From assembly GCA_002327305.1 (NCBI GenBank), contig DCUZ01000032.1, forward strand, positions 1 through 29,550: a DNA stretch of 29,550 nucleotides, given 5' to 3'. Numbering within the stretch: the first letter of the stretch is position 1; the number at the start of each line of letters is the position of its first letter. This DNA is from Holophagales bacterium UBA2201 (GTDB lineage: Bacteria > Acidobacteriota > Thermoanaerobaculia > UBA2201). The notes under the pieces were generated by a model. It was given only the letters and a program-made list of their open reading frames with translations. It searched no databases and was not told where the DNA came from. A program made the translations under genes and the position numbers. Positions 6,570 through 14,988 of the stretch are shown piece by piece.

Positions 6570-6589
6570 GAGTAGCCATATCGCTACTC
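6570..6589. promoter_or_regulatory. Inverted repeat, candidate activator-binding site (UAS)
   Basis: GAGTAGC-N6-GCTACTC is a perfect 7-base inverted repeat centred about 120 bases upstream of the predicted sigma-54 start, the usual position for an enhancer-binding activator. An extra half-site GCTACT lies at 6616-6621. No T-run follows on either strand, so it is not a good terminator. The adjacent activator gene is the natural candidate to bind here. Confidence 0.55.
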
Positions 6590-6624
6590 CGATGTACAGA
6601 TTGTATTGCAATTATGCTACTTTC

Positions 6625-8016
6625 TTAAGAAGGGCCGGAGCGTCGCGATCGGGCCGGGGCCACGATGCCGAGGGCCTTCATCCGGCGGAACAGCGTGGTC
6701 TTGTGGATGCCGAGTTCGACGGCGGCCTCCGTTCGGTTCCCGCCGGTCCGCTCGAGCGCGGCCCGGATGGCGCGGGCCTCCCCGTCCCACCGCCCGTCCC
6801 TCAGACGCCGCTCGGTTCCGCGGGTGGAGGCCGTCAACTCCTCCGGGAGGTGCTGCAGGCCGATCGTCCCCGACGCGCAATGGACGAAGGCGCGCTCGAT
6901 GATATTCTCCAGTTCACGCACATTGCCGGGCCAATCGTGCGCCATGAGCAGGGCCAGGGCCTCACGGGAGATCCCGCCCACCGCCTTGCCCTGGATCCGG
7001 TTGAAGCGCTCGACGAACTGGGACGCGAGCAGGGGGAGGTCCTCCATCCGCCGGCGCAGGGGGGGCAATTCGAGGCGCACGACGTTGATCCGGTAGTAGA
7101 GGTCCTCACGGAATTTCCCTTCCCGCACTCGGGCCGCCAGGTCCCGGTTGCTGGCGGCCATGACGCGGACGTCGGCTTTCTCCGTGGCGGTGGCGCCCAG
7201 CGGTTCATAGGAGCGTTCCTGCAGGACGCGCAGAAGCCGCACCTGAAGGGCGGGGCTGATCTCGCCGATCTCGTCCAATAGCAGCGTCCCCCCTTTGGCC
7301 ATCGCGAAGCGGCCGGGCTTGTCCCGGTTGGCCCCGGTGAACGCCCCCGCGCGGTAGCCGAAGAGTTCCGATTCCAGGAGCGTGTCCGGCAGGGCGCCGC
7401 AGTTGACCGCCACGAAGGGGCCCTCCTTGCGCGGGCTCAGTTCGTGTAGGGTGCGCGCCATGACCTCCTTGCCGGTCCCGGTCTCCCCCAGGATGAGGAC
7501 GGTGCTGGGGCTGGCGGCGATGGCCGGAAGGACCTCGAACAGCCGCTGCATCAGGGGGCTGCGGCTGGCCAGGTCGCCGATCCGGGACCGCCCCTCCAAT
7601 TCCTGCCTCAGGGCCTCCACCTCGCTGAGGTCCCGGAAGGTCTCCGCCCCCCCCACGATCCGCCCCCGCCGGTCCTTCAGCACGGCGGTGGAGACGCTGA
7701 CCGGGAGGCGGGTCCCGTCGGTCTTGACGATGTAGCCGGTGCGCCCGATGATGGGCTTCCCCGTCTTGAGGGTCCGGCGCAGGGCGCACTGGGTCTCGCA
7801 CATGCTGGAGCGGAACACCTCGCAGCACCGCTGGCCCAGCGCCTCCCGGCGCTTCACCCCGGTGATCCGCTCGGCGGCCCGGTTGAACGAGGTGACGCGC
7901 CATTCCAGGTCCACGGTGAAGACGCCGTCGGAGATGCTTTCCAGGATGGCGTCAGGCGGCCCCGCCACACTCCCCTCTCCCCCCTGGGCCGCCGCTTTGG
8001 GGGGTTTACGGCTCAC
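6625..8016 (-). CDS. Sigma-54-dependent activator with PAS sensor domain
   Basis: The 463-residue regulator has an N-terminal PAS domain (about 22-135), a central AAA+ domain with Walker A GETGTGKE (177-184), the sigma-54 contact loop GAFTGA (224-229) and Walker B GGTLLLDEIG (242-251), and a Fis-type helix-turn-helix (about 427-450). The PAS domain holds four cysteines, C64, C65, C73 and C77, which could bind an Fe-S cluster or sense redox state. The GTG start (8016) follows a GGGGGAGG site and overlaps the PLP-enzyme gene by 11 bases. A sigma-54 promoter lies directly downstream in front of the ORP-like operon, which this protein probably activates; the ORP genes of Desulfovibrio are likewise under sigma-54 and a dedicated activator. 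Confidence 0.95.
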   Translation of the reverse strand: MSRKPPKAAAQGGEGSVAGPPDAILESISDGVFTVDLEWRVTSFNRAAERITGVKRREALGQRCCEVFRSSMCETQCALRRTLKTGKPIIGRTGYIVKTDGTRLPVSVSTAVLKDRRGRIVGGAETFRDLSEVEALRQELEGRSRIGDLASRSPLMQRLFEVLPAIAASPSTVLILGETGTGKEVMARTLHELSPRKEGPFVAVNCGALPDTLLESELFGYRAGAFTGANRDKPGRFAMAKGGTLLLDEIGEISPALQVRLLRVLQERSYEPLGATATEKADVRVMAASNRDLAARVREGKFREDLYYRINVVRLELPPLRRRMEDLPLLASQFVERFNRIQGKAVGGISREALALLMAHDWPGNVRELENIIERAFVHCASGTIGLQHLPEELTASTRGTERRLRDGRWDGEARAIRAALERTGGNRTEAAVELGIHKTTLFRRMKALGIVAPARSRRSGPS

Positions 8017-9229
8017 GCGCCTCCCCCGCCCGGTGGCCTTCCGCCCCGCATTGCGCCAGGCCCGCCTTCAGATCCTCCAGAATATCGGCCAGGTCCTCGC
8101 ATCCCACGGAGAGGCGGACCAGCCCCTCCGAGATGCCGGCGTCGGACCGTTCCTGGGGCGTCATGCCGGAGTGGGTCATGGAGGCGGGGTGCTGGATCAG
8201 GGATTCGATCCCCCCCAGCGAGACGGCGAGGGCCGGCAGTTTCACCCCGTTCAGAAGGCGCACCCCGGCCGAATAGCCGCCCTTGAGGACGAAGGCGATG
8301 ATGGACCCGGGCCCCTTGGCCTGCCGCCTGGCGAGTTCGTACTGCGGATGGGACTTCAGGCCGGGATAGTAGACCGACTCCACGCGCGGGTGCTCCGCGA
8401 GGAATTCGGCGACCCGGATGGCGTTCTCCTGCGCTTTCAGCACCCTCAGGGAAAGCGATTTGACCCCCCGCAGGACGAGCCAGGCCTGGTGCGGGTCCAT
8501 GGTCCCCCCGAAGGTGGTGAACACCTTGCGGTGGCGCGCGCCCAGGGCCGGGTCCTTGGTGATGACGGCCCCGCCCACCACGTCGGAGTGGCCGTTGATG
8601 TGCTTCGTCAACGAGTGGATCACGATGTCGGCCCCCAGGGCGATGGGGTTCTGCAGGACGGGGCTGAGGAAGGTGTTGTCCACCGCCAGCAGGGCGCCGT
8701 GCCGGTGGGCCAGGGCGGCGCAGGCGGCGATGTCGGTGATTTTGAGGGTCGGATTGGCGGGGGTCTCGATGTAGAGCAGTTTCGTGTTCTCCTTCCAGTG
8801 CCGCTCGACGACGGCCGGGTCCGAGGTGTCCACGAAGTCGGACTGGACGCCGAACCGGGTGAACTCCCGCTCCATGATCAGCCGGCTCGGGCCGTACATG
8901 CAGTCGGTGCCGACCATGTGGTCCCCCGCGCCGAGGAAGGTGAAGTAGAGGCCGCTGACGGCGGCCATCCCGGTGGCGGCCGCCGTGCAGGCCGTTCCCC
9001 CTTCCAACCGGGCGAGGGCCTGCTCCAATTGGGACACCGTGGGGTTCTTCAGGCGGGTGTAGATGTAGCCCTTCCCGGAGGCGAACCGGGCGGCCCCCTC
9101 CTCCACGGAGGGGAACCGGAAGGTCGAGGTCTGGAAGATGGGGGTGCTCACGGCGCCGAACTGCTCATCGGCTCCTTCGTCGACGTGGATGCACAGGGTA
9201 TTGAACGCGTGGGGATTATCGTGTTCCAT
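8006..9229 (-). CDS. Transsulfuration-family PLP enzyme (MetB/MdeA type)
   Basis: A 407-residue cytoplasmic enzyme of the Cys/Met-metabolism PLP family. The PLP lysine is K209 in HSLTKHINGHSD; Y57 and R59 in YIYTRLKNP contact the phosphate of the partner subunit, Y112 stacks on the ring and D184 in AVDNTF supports the pyridine nitrogen. Such enzymes act as cystathionine gamma-synthase, cystathionine or methionine gamma-lyase or O-acylhomoserine sulfhydrylase; the sequence does not settle which. AAGGAG precedes the ATG. It overlaps the U-type scaffold gene by 14 bases and the regulator gene by 11. That setting suggests sulfur release for cluster assembly as an alternative to amino-acid synthesis. 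Confidence 0.9.
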   Translation of the reverse strand: MEHDNPHAFNTLCIHVDEGADEQFGAVSTPIFQTSTFRFPSVEEGAARFASGKGYIYTRLKNPTVSQLEQALARLEGGTACTAAATGMAAVSGLYFTFLGAGDHMVGTDCMYGPSRLIMEREFTRFGVQSDFVDTSDPAVVERHWKENTKLLYIETPANPTLKITDIAACAALAHRHGALLAVDNTFLSPVLQNPIALGADIVIHSLTKHINGHSDVVGGAVITKDPALGARHRKVFTTFGGTMDPHQAWLVLRGVKSLSLRVLKAQENAIRVAEFLAEHPRVESVYYPGLKSHPQYELARRQAKGPGSIIAFVLKGGYSAGVRLLNGVKLPALAVSLGGIESLIQHPASMTHSGMTPQERSDAGISEGLVRLSVGCEDLADILEDLKAGLAQCGAEGHRAGEAREP

Positions 9230-9740
9230 GGTCTTCTCCTTCAGGGTTCGCGGTCATTGTAGCACCGCTTCGTTCCAGGTGGTCCGTCAGCGCCGCCACC
9301 AGCGTCTCGGCGGCGAGGGCGGCGCAGTGCAGGTGGCTGGGGGGCAGGCCGTTGAGCAGGGCAAGGATGTCCCGCCGGGTGAGGTCGAGGGCCTCCTCGA
9401 ACTTCCGCCCCCGGGCCAGCCGGGTGACGGCGCTCCCGCACGCCACCGTGGCCCCGCAACCGTCCGTGAGGAAGGCGGCCTCCGTGACCACCCCCTCCTC
9501 GACGCGAAGGGTGATCTCCATGGTGTCGCCGCACCCGCCGGTGAGGACCGCCGTCCCGTCGCAGGGCTCCAGGCGTCCGACATTCTGCGGCGCCATGCAT
9601 TCGGCGACCACTTCGGCGGAGTAGATCTCCCGCGCCTGCCGAAGGGCCTCCCCCTGCAGCAGTTCCAGGACCTCGTCGTACTCCGCATCGCCGGGCATGG
9701 ATGGCGGCGCGGCGGGCGGGGTTTTCTTGTCCTCGTCCAT
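9216..9740 (-). CDS. NifU/IscU-type Fe-S cluster scaffold protein
   Basis: The 174-residue protein has the three U-type scaffold cysteines C70 (GCGDTM, with D72), C95 (DGCGAT) and C139 (HCAALA), so it can assemble a transient 2Fe-2S or 4Fe-4S cluster in the cytoplasm. About 15 residues of disordered N-terminus precede the domain and no C-terminal Nfu domain is present. A GGGG site lies 6 bases before the ATG. There is no IscS/NifS cysteine desulfurase nearby; the overlapping downstream PLP enzyme is the only sulfur-handling partner visible. It may supply the many Fe-S proteins of the adjacent operon. Confidence 0.9.
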   Translation of the reverse strand: MDEDKKTPPAAPPSMPGDAEYDEVLELLQGEALRQAREIYSAEVVAECMAPQNVGRLEPCDGTAVLTGGCGDTMEITLRVEEGVVTEAAFLTDGCGATVACGSAVTRLARGRKFEEALDLTRRDILALLNGLPPSHLHCAALAAETLVAALTDHLERSGATMTANPEGEDHGTR

Positions 9741-9748
9741 CGGATCCC

Positions 9749-11887
9749 CTACCTGAAGAGGTCCCGGCCGTCCGGCGTGTAGGGCGGGGCGGCACCGAAA
9801 AGCCCCAGGATCGAGGGATAGAGATCGGCGATGTAGGGCGAGTCGCCGTTGATCATCCGGTTGGCGAAGAGGATCCCCGGAATGGCGGGGGGATAGAACG
9901 AGCAGTGGTCTCCGCTCCACACCTGGTCGTTCGTCTCGATCAGCGCGGAGGGGATCCCCCCCAAAGAGGTCTGCCAGGAGACGCGGTAGCCGGGGGTGTT
10001 GGTGACGATCATGTCGGGATTGAGGACGGGGTCGAAAGCGCCGTAGGCCTCCTCGCGGGTGTAGACCTTGGCCACCGGGTGCAGGCCGGTGGCTTCGTCC
10101 GTCCACCCCTCCATGCGCTGGATCAATTCCCGCCGAAGGTTTTCGTACTCCTCGCCCGGCTCCACGATCCCCTTGGCCTCGCGCCCCTTCAGGTTCACGT
10201 AGAGCCCCCCCAGCCCCATGCAATAGGCGCGGGTGCGGCTCCAGTCCACGTTGGGCCAGAACTGCCCCTGGTCGAAGAGGGCGTAAAGGTCCTGCACCTT
10301 CCCCTCGGCCCCCGTCAGGGCCATGTAGCCGTTCTGCACCAGCCAGGTGTTGTAGTTGACGCCCCAGCGCCAGGTGGCGAACCCGTGGTCGGAGAGGACG
10401 ATGAGCGTGGCGTCGGGGGGCAACTGGGCCATCGCCTCCCCCACCATGGCGTCCATCATCTGGTAGGCCTTTTTGAATTCCGACCCATACTGACGCGCCG
10501 CCTCGGCGTCGTAGCGGGGATGCTGTTCGTCCAGGTACCGGAAGAAGATGTGGCCGACGCGGTCGGTGAACTCGTAATAGATGATCACCAGGTCGCTGTC
10601 CTCCTTCATGCACTGGTTGAACATGGGGCCGAACCCCGCCGGCTCGGCCCGCCACTCCTCGGCGAAGAAGGCGTCGTCGGTCAACTCCTCCGAAACCGAC
10701 CAGGTGTCCACCGCCCACCCCATCGTCCGGAAGACGCCGAAGGTGTCCGCCAGTTTCTTCGCCCAGGAATGGGGATAGGTGACGTCGAATCCCACGGGAA
10801 GGTGGCGGGGGTCGAAATTGATGGGGCTGAGGTAGAGCCGGACCTCGGGCTCGATGGAGAGGAGGTGGAACCGCCCCACCCCCCGCACCCTGACCAGCGG
10901 GTTGAAGGGAAAGACGAAATCCACCCAGTCGCTCCACTCCCCGGGCTTGAGACCGAGGGTCTGGCCGCACACCTCCACCCGCACCGAACCGAAGTCCTCG
11001 GCCACCTCCAGCGCCATCGGGACCTTGATGTAGGGCGGGTCCTTGAACAACTTGTTGGGGGGGCCCACGATCTCCACCTCCATGCGGCCCCGGTTGTCGG
11101 GCAGTTCCACGATTTCCACCGAGAACTCGTTCTTCTCGCTGGGCAGAAAGAGGTCGGAGGTGAAGAAAAAGGGCTTGCCGATGCGCCCCGAGAGGTCGGG
11201 GACCCCCAGGCCGGCCAGCATATGGCCGCCGGGGTAGGGGCGGACGGGAAAGGTGACGGGGATGCGCATCACATGGCTCTTGACGCCCAACGGGGCCAGG
11301 ACCTCCCACAGCGGGGTCCCTTTCTGGTTGCTCTCGACCCCCGGGCGGTTGTCGGGCACCCAGTGCGCGGCCGGATACCAGGCGGCCCCCGCGACGGCCA
11401 GCCCCGCCGCCGCGGCGACCCACCACCACCGCCGCCGGCGGAAGACCAGCAGGACCAATAATAGGACCAGGCCGAATCCCGCCCCCGCGATGAGGGGCAG
11501 GGCCAGGCGGTTGCCCTTGCCGAACAGGACCTGTTCCTTCGTCTCCTCCGCCACGGCAAAAGTGGGCATGTAGGTCTGCGGGTCGCGCTTGAGGAAATCG
11601 AAGATCATGTGGCGCCCCGGGTGCATCCCCGTGGTGAAGGTGGACCAGGAGACGGGGGTCTGCGGCGGGACCGTGGGCATCAGGGGCTTGAAATCGCCGT
11701 GCTCCCGGAGCCGCTGGAGATTGGGAAGTTCTCCCGCCTCCAGATATTGCTGCACATAGTGGTAGTCCACGCCGTCGAACCCCATCACGACCACGCGGGG
11801 CGACGCGGCGGCCCAGCCGGCCAGGCCCAGGATGGCCAGGGCCAATCCCAAGCGGAACGCTCCCATTATTCTAATGTCCATGACCAT
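9749..11887 (-). CDS. Alkaline-phosphatase-superfamily phosphodiesterase, membrane-anchored
   Basis: The 712-residue protein begins with a hydrophobic signal/anchor (about 9-28) followed by the metal-binding strand VVVMGFDGVD (D38). The PPQTPVSWSTFTTGMHPGRH segment holds the likely nucleophile (T77) and resembles type I phosphodiesterase/nucleotide pyrophosphatase family members. Later metal ligands lie in a DRVGH segment, a SDHGF segment and a GDHCSF segment. Two further membrane segments at about 130-148 and 156-172 interrupt the fold, so part of the active domain lies on each side of an inserted hairpin. AAAGGAG sits 7 bases before the ATG, which overlaps the ABC permease stop by 17 bases. 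Substrate unknown; lipid- or glycan-linked phosphates are possible. Confidence 0.85.
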   Translation of the reverse strand: MVMDIRIMGAFRLGLALAILGLAGWAAASPRVVVMGFDGVDYHYVQQYLEAGELPNLQRLREHGDFKPLMPTVPPQTPVSWSTFTTGMHPGRHMIFDFLKRDPQTYMPTFAVAEETKEQVLFGKGNRLALPLIAGAGFGLVLLLVLLVFRRRRWWWVAAAAGLAVAGAAWYPAAHWVPDNRPGVESNQKGTPLWEVLAPLGVKSHVMRIPVTFPVRPYPGGHMLAGLGVPDLSGRIGKPFFFTSDLFLPSEKNEFSVEIVELPDNRGRMEVEIVGPPNKLFKDPPYIKVPMALEVAEDFGSVRVEVCGQTLGLKPGEWSDWVDFVFPFNPLVRVRGVGRFHLLSIEPEVRLYLSPINFDPRHLPVGFDVTYPHSWAKKLADTFGVFRTMGWAVDTWSVSEELTDDAFFAEEWRAEPAGFGPMFNQCMKEDSDLVIIYYEFTDRVGHIFFRYLDEQHPRYDAEAARQYGSEFKKAYQMMDAMVGEAMAQLPPDATLIVLSDHGFATWRWGVNYNTWLVQNGYMALTGAEGKVQDLYALFDQGQFWPNVDWSRTRAYCMGLGGLYVNLKGREAKGIVEPGEEYENLRRELIQRMEGWTDEATGLHPVAKVYTREEAYGAFDPVLNPDMIVTNTPGYRVSWQTSLGGIPSALIETNDQVWSGDHCSFYPPAIPGILFANRMINGDSPYIADLYPSILGLFGAAPPYTPDGRDLFR

Positions 11888-12797
11888 GAAACATCTCCTT
11901 TAGTCCCCACAACCAGAGCAAGAACAGCGCGATGCCGGCCAGCGACAGACAGACCCGCCTGGTGCAGGGGAACAGGCGTTTCTCCTCCTTGATGCTCAAA
12001 CCGGCGCCCCACAGGACCAGGGCGGCCGCATAGGTTACCACGACGGCCGGGCCGGAGGGGAAATCGAACGCGTAGGAAAGGGCCAGCCCCACGACGGACA
12101 CGACCGTTCCGGCGACCCATCCGAAGACCAACTGCCTGCCGAAATCGGCGGTGGTGAGCATGGCCATGATGGCCGGGGTCACCAGGAAGGTGAACACGAG
12201 GAGGACACCGGCCACCTCCACGGAGGTGGTGATGACCACTGCAAAGGTGGCGTAGAACAGTAGATCCCATAAAAATATGTTCATTCCGTCCGCCCGCGCC
12301 CCCTCGGGATCGGTGGTGACCCGGTAAAACTTGTCCTTGAACAGGTAATGGACCGCGCCGATGATCGCATAGATCACCGCCGCCTTGATCACTTCGCTTT
12401 TCCTGACCCACAGGAGGTTGCCGGTGAGGATGTCCTTCATGTGTTCCGACCCCGTGGCCGCCCGGTCCAGGAGCAGGATAGCGGCCGCGGCGGCCACGGC
12501 GTACACCAACCCGATGACGGCCTCCTGAGGCACCTCGGTGTGCCGCTTGAACCGTGTGGCCGAAAAGAGGATCGCCCCCAGGAAGGCGAAGGACAGGGAA
12601 TACAGGTAGGAGGGCACACTGCCGGGATGGAAGCCCGCCAGGATGGCGGCGGCGGTCCCCAACCCCGCCATCTGGGCGATGGAGAGGTCCACGAAGATGA
12701 TCTGCCGCCTCAGGACATGGAGGCCCAGGTAGGAGTGGATCCCCACCAGGACGACGCATTCCAGAAACGGCAGCCACATCAATTCAAGGGCGGTCAT
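11871..12797 (-). CDS. Zinc/manganese-type ABC transporter permease
   Basis: A 308-residue integral membrane protein with about eight hydrophobic segments, matching the ABC-3 (ZnuB/MntB) permease family. The IIFVDLSIAQMAGLG block and the GVLLVFTFLVTPA block are characteristic. The C-terminus ends in HGHGH, a possible zinc-binding tail. A GGAGAG site precedes the ATG. It lies 61 bases downstream of the binding-protein gene and overlaps the phosphatase gene. No ATP-binding subunit is encoded next to it, which is unusual; one must be supplied from elsewhere if this importer is active. Zinc is favoured over manganese because of the His-rich tail and neighbours, without proof. Confidence 0.9.
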   Translation of the reverse strand: MTALELMWLPFLECVVLVGIHSYLGLHVLRRQIIFVDLSIAQMAGLGTAAAILAGFHPGSVPSYLYSLSFAFLGAILFSATRFKRHTEVPQEAVIGLVYAVAAAAAILLLDRAATGSEHMKDILTGNLLWVRKSEVIKAAVIYAIIGAVHYLFKDKFYRVTTDPEGARADGMNIFLWDLLFYATFAVVITTSVEVAGVLLVFTFLVTPAIMAMLTTADFGRQLVFGWVAGTVVSVVGLALSYAFDFPSGPAVVVTYAAALVLWGAGLSIKEEKRLFPCTRRVCLSLAGIALFLLWLWGLKEMFHGHGH

Positions 12798-12858
12798 GGA
12801 GGTCTCTCCTCGACCGGAAGATCAATCTGCTCCGAATTTGCGAACTCCACGGCTCTTA

Positions 12859-13908
12859 TCATTTCCTATTCCCTCGGTGCCGATGCTGCTGGCCGCGTGA
12901 GATTCGCCCCTGCTCCCCCCCGGCCAGCAGTTTGTCCAAGGCCAGGTCCATGACCTCGTAGAAACTGCCGGTCCCCATGTCGCCCACGGAAGAGGGGAGA
13001 ATGGCGTACGGGATCCCGGTGGCGTCGGAGATCCGGCGGAGTTGGTCCTCGCGGTAGTAGGGGGTGTCGAACAGAAGGACGACGTCGGTGTCCTTGACGA
13101 TACCGATGAATCGGTTGACATCCCGCGGGGAAGGGGGGATACCAGGCTTGGGCTCGACAAAATCGACGATGTGGATGTCAAACACATGGGCGAAATAGGC
13201 CCAGTTCTTGTGATAGTTCACGAAATTTCTCCCCCGGAGGGGCAGGGCCCGCTTCAGCCATCCCCCAACCTTCTCCTCCAGGCTCTTTTCCTTCACCTTT
13301 TCCCAAAATGTCCCCTCCAACAGCCAGGCATCCAGGGTTTGAAATTCCACTTCCTTCAGCAGGTCGGCGCCGTAGAGGGAGGCGTTCATCTTGTCCATGA
13401 AAGCCGCGTAGTTGCGTTCGTAGGCTTCGCGATGCGCCGGGTCCACACGGACCAGGGCTTCGAAGATGTTGACCGCAAGCATCTTCATGTGGAGGGGGGA
13501 ATTGCAGAAATGGGGGTTGCCGTAAATGTGGACGTCCCCGACCGCCCGGCTGATGGTTTTGGGGACCTCCAGGAGGGGGATCCCCGCCGAGACGGCACAG
13601 TAGCCCGGGCTTCCCTCCATGATCTTGGAATTGCCCGCTTTGTCCAGGAGCGCGGGCGACCACATTTCCAAGTCGAGCCCGGTGGTCACAAAAAGGTCGG
13701 CCTTCTTCATTTGAAGGGCAAACGAAGGCTTGGGCCGGACATAATGGGGGTCCTGGTCGGGAAGGGCGATGGCGGAGGCCTGGACGAGGTCCCCCCCGAT
13801 CTCGGAAGCCACCCAGGCGTAGTTGGTCAGCGTGGCGACCACCTGCAGACGGGCATGGCCCGCCCAGGGGACACTCAGCAGCAACAACATCCAAAGGGCG
13901 TATCGCAT
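12859..13908 (-). CDS. Zinc-type ABC transporter substrate-binding protein
   Basis: The 349-residue periplasmic protein has a signal peptide (about 1-19, cleaved after GHA) and the cluster A-I binding-protein fold. Metal ligands are probably H55 in DQDPHYVRP, one of H127/H133/H140 in the VHIYGNPHFCNSPLH segment, a histidine in the FVNYHKNWAYF segment and a late acidic residue. It lacks the long acidic His-rich loop of many ZnuA proteins, but ends in a basic tail with HRH. AGGAGA precedes the ATG. It lies 9 bases after the barrel-protein gene, and the permease follows, so capture at the outer membrane and import seem to be encoded together. Confidence 0.9.
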   Translation of the reverse strand: MRYALWMLLLLSVPWAGHARLQVVATLTNYAWVASEIGGDLVQASAIALPDQDPHYVRPKPSFALQMKKADLFVTTGLDLEMWSPALLDKAGNSKIMEGSPGYCAVSAGIPLLEVPKTISRAVGDVHIYGNPHFCNSPLHMKMLAVNIFEALVRVDPAHREAYERNYAAFMDKMNASLYGADLLKEVEFQTLDAWLLEGTFWEKVKEKSLEEKVGGWLKRALPLRGRNFVNYHKNWAYFAHVFDIHIVDFVEPKPGIPPSPRDVNRFIGIVKDTDVVLLFDTPYYREDQLRRISDATGIPYAILPSSVGDMGTGSFYEVMDLALDKLLAGGEQGRISRGQQHRHRGNRK

Positions 13909-13917
13909 GACATTCTC

Positions 13918-14928
13918 CTAATATTCTTCGTGCTTGTGGGGCCCCGCGGCAAAGGTCACCTGCAGGATGGCCCGGGTGTCGTCATCGTCACTGAACGAAT
14001 AGGTCTCGTGGACCACGTGGAACCGGAACCTGACGAACTCCGACTGCCAGTAGGTCAGGACCGCCGAATAGGCGGTCGTTTCCAGGTCGGGCTCCAGGAG
14101 GTCCTGAGCCATCTGGTAGGCGGCTCCGAGGACCCAATAGGCCGAGAATCGCCGCTCGCCCAGCAGGAGGTACCCCTCGGCCTTGTCCCGTCTGCCCCAC
14201 TCCCCATGGATCTGGAAATTGGAATATTTGGCCTGCGAGGAAGGCTCGTAAAGGAACGTGAAATCGGCGCCGTAGGCCTCGGGATCAAGGGAAAAATAGG
14301 AAAGGCCCCCCTCCAGGTAGATCTCCGGAGTCAGGTCCCAGTAGGACTTATAATGGCCGAGAAAGGCGTTTTCCCCAGCGTGGTGGATCCCCTGCAGGGT
14401 CAATTCGGAGGTCCCCAGGCCGCCGAAGAGGTAATCGGCGGAAAGGCCGGTGGAGGCCAACCCCTCGCCACCGAAGAATCTCCGGATGTACAGGGGGTAT
14501 TCGAGCATGGGGAGGGCGTGAGCATGCCACCGGTTGTAGGTCCCGAAGGGCTGTTTGAACTTGCCGGCGTCCAGCCGGAGCCCCGGGAAGGGGGCCGTCC
14601 AGGTGATATAGGCCTCCTCGACATCCACGGCCCAGCCGTGGTCGTGCCCCTCCTCCCGAAAAGACGCCTCGTCATGTCCCCCTTCATCACGTTCCTGATG
14701 GATGCCGAAAAATACCTTCATCAGCGTGTAGGGATCTAGCGAGGTTTGGAAAGCGAGTTCGATCTCCTCCACGGTGGCCTCGGTCTCCTCGGTCCGGTCG
14801 TCGTAGGTCAGGAACAACTCGCCGCCAACGGAGATCTCCGGGTTCAACTGCCACTGGTTCCTCTCCCCGCCAAACTGCTGGGCGCACAGGGTCGTTGAAA
14901 CGAACAGAAATGCGATCAAGAATCGCAT
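13918..14928 (-). CDS. Outer-membrane beta-barrel protein, probable metal-uptake porin
   Basis: The 336-residue protein starts with a signal peptide (MRFLIAFLFVSTTLCAQ) and then alternates short amphipathic beta strands rich in Tyr, Phe and Trp, as in porin-like barrels. One early loop is rich in Asp, Glu and His (HDEASFREEGHDHG), and the end is HKHEEY, both plausible metal-gathering sites. No TonB box or plug domain is evident. The ATG at 14928 was chosen because GGAGG lies 5 bases upstream; a TTG four codons earlier would include that site. It directly precedes the metal-binding protein gene, which suggests zinc passage across the outer membrane. Confidence 0.75.
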   Translation of the reverse strand: MRFLIAFLFVSTTLCAQQFGGERNQWQLNPEISVGGELFLTYDDRTEETEATVEEIELAFQTSLDPYTLMKVFFGIHQERDEGGHDEASFREEGHDHGWAVDVEEAYITWTAPFPGLRLDAGKFKQPFGTYNRWHAHALPMLEYPLYIRRFFGGEGLASTGLSADYLFGGLGTSELTLQGIHHAGENAFLGHYKSYWDLTPEIYLEGGLSYFSLDPEAYGADFTFLYEPSSQAKYSNFQIHGEWGRRDKAEGYLLLGERRFSAYWVLGAAYQMAQDLLEPDLETTAYSAVLTYWQSEFVRFRFHVVHETYSFSDDDDTRAILQVTFAAGPHKHEEY

Positions 14929-14988
14929 AAACACCTCCAATTCGAAATCTAAGTGAAACCGCTTCGGGATCGGATTCCGGAAGGGAGG

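Noticed and set aside
6570..6589. Inverted repeat as an intrinsic terminator of the regulator gene
   Set aside because: The stem is only half GC and no T-run follows on either strand. Position and symmetry fit a protein-binding site better.
9701..11461. Long rightward open frame opposite the phosphodiesterase gene (586 codons)
   Set aside because: It has no recognisable domain, a His/Pro/Gly-biased composition and no ribosome site. It mirrors a well-supported gene and is expected in very GC-rich DNA.
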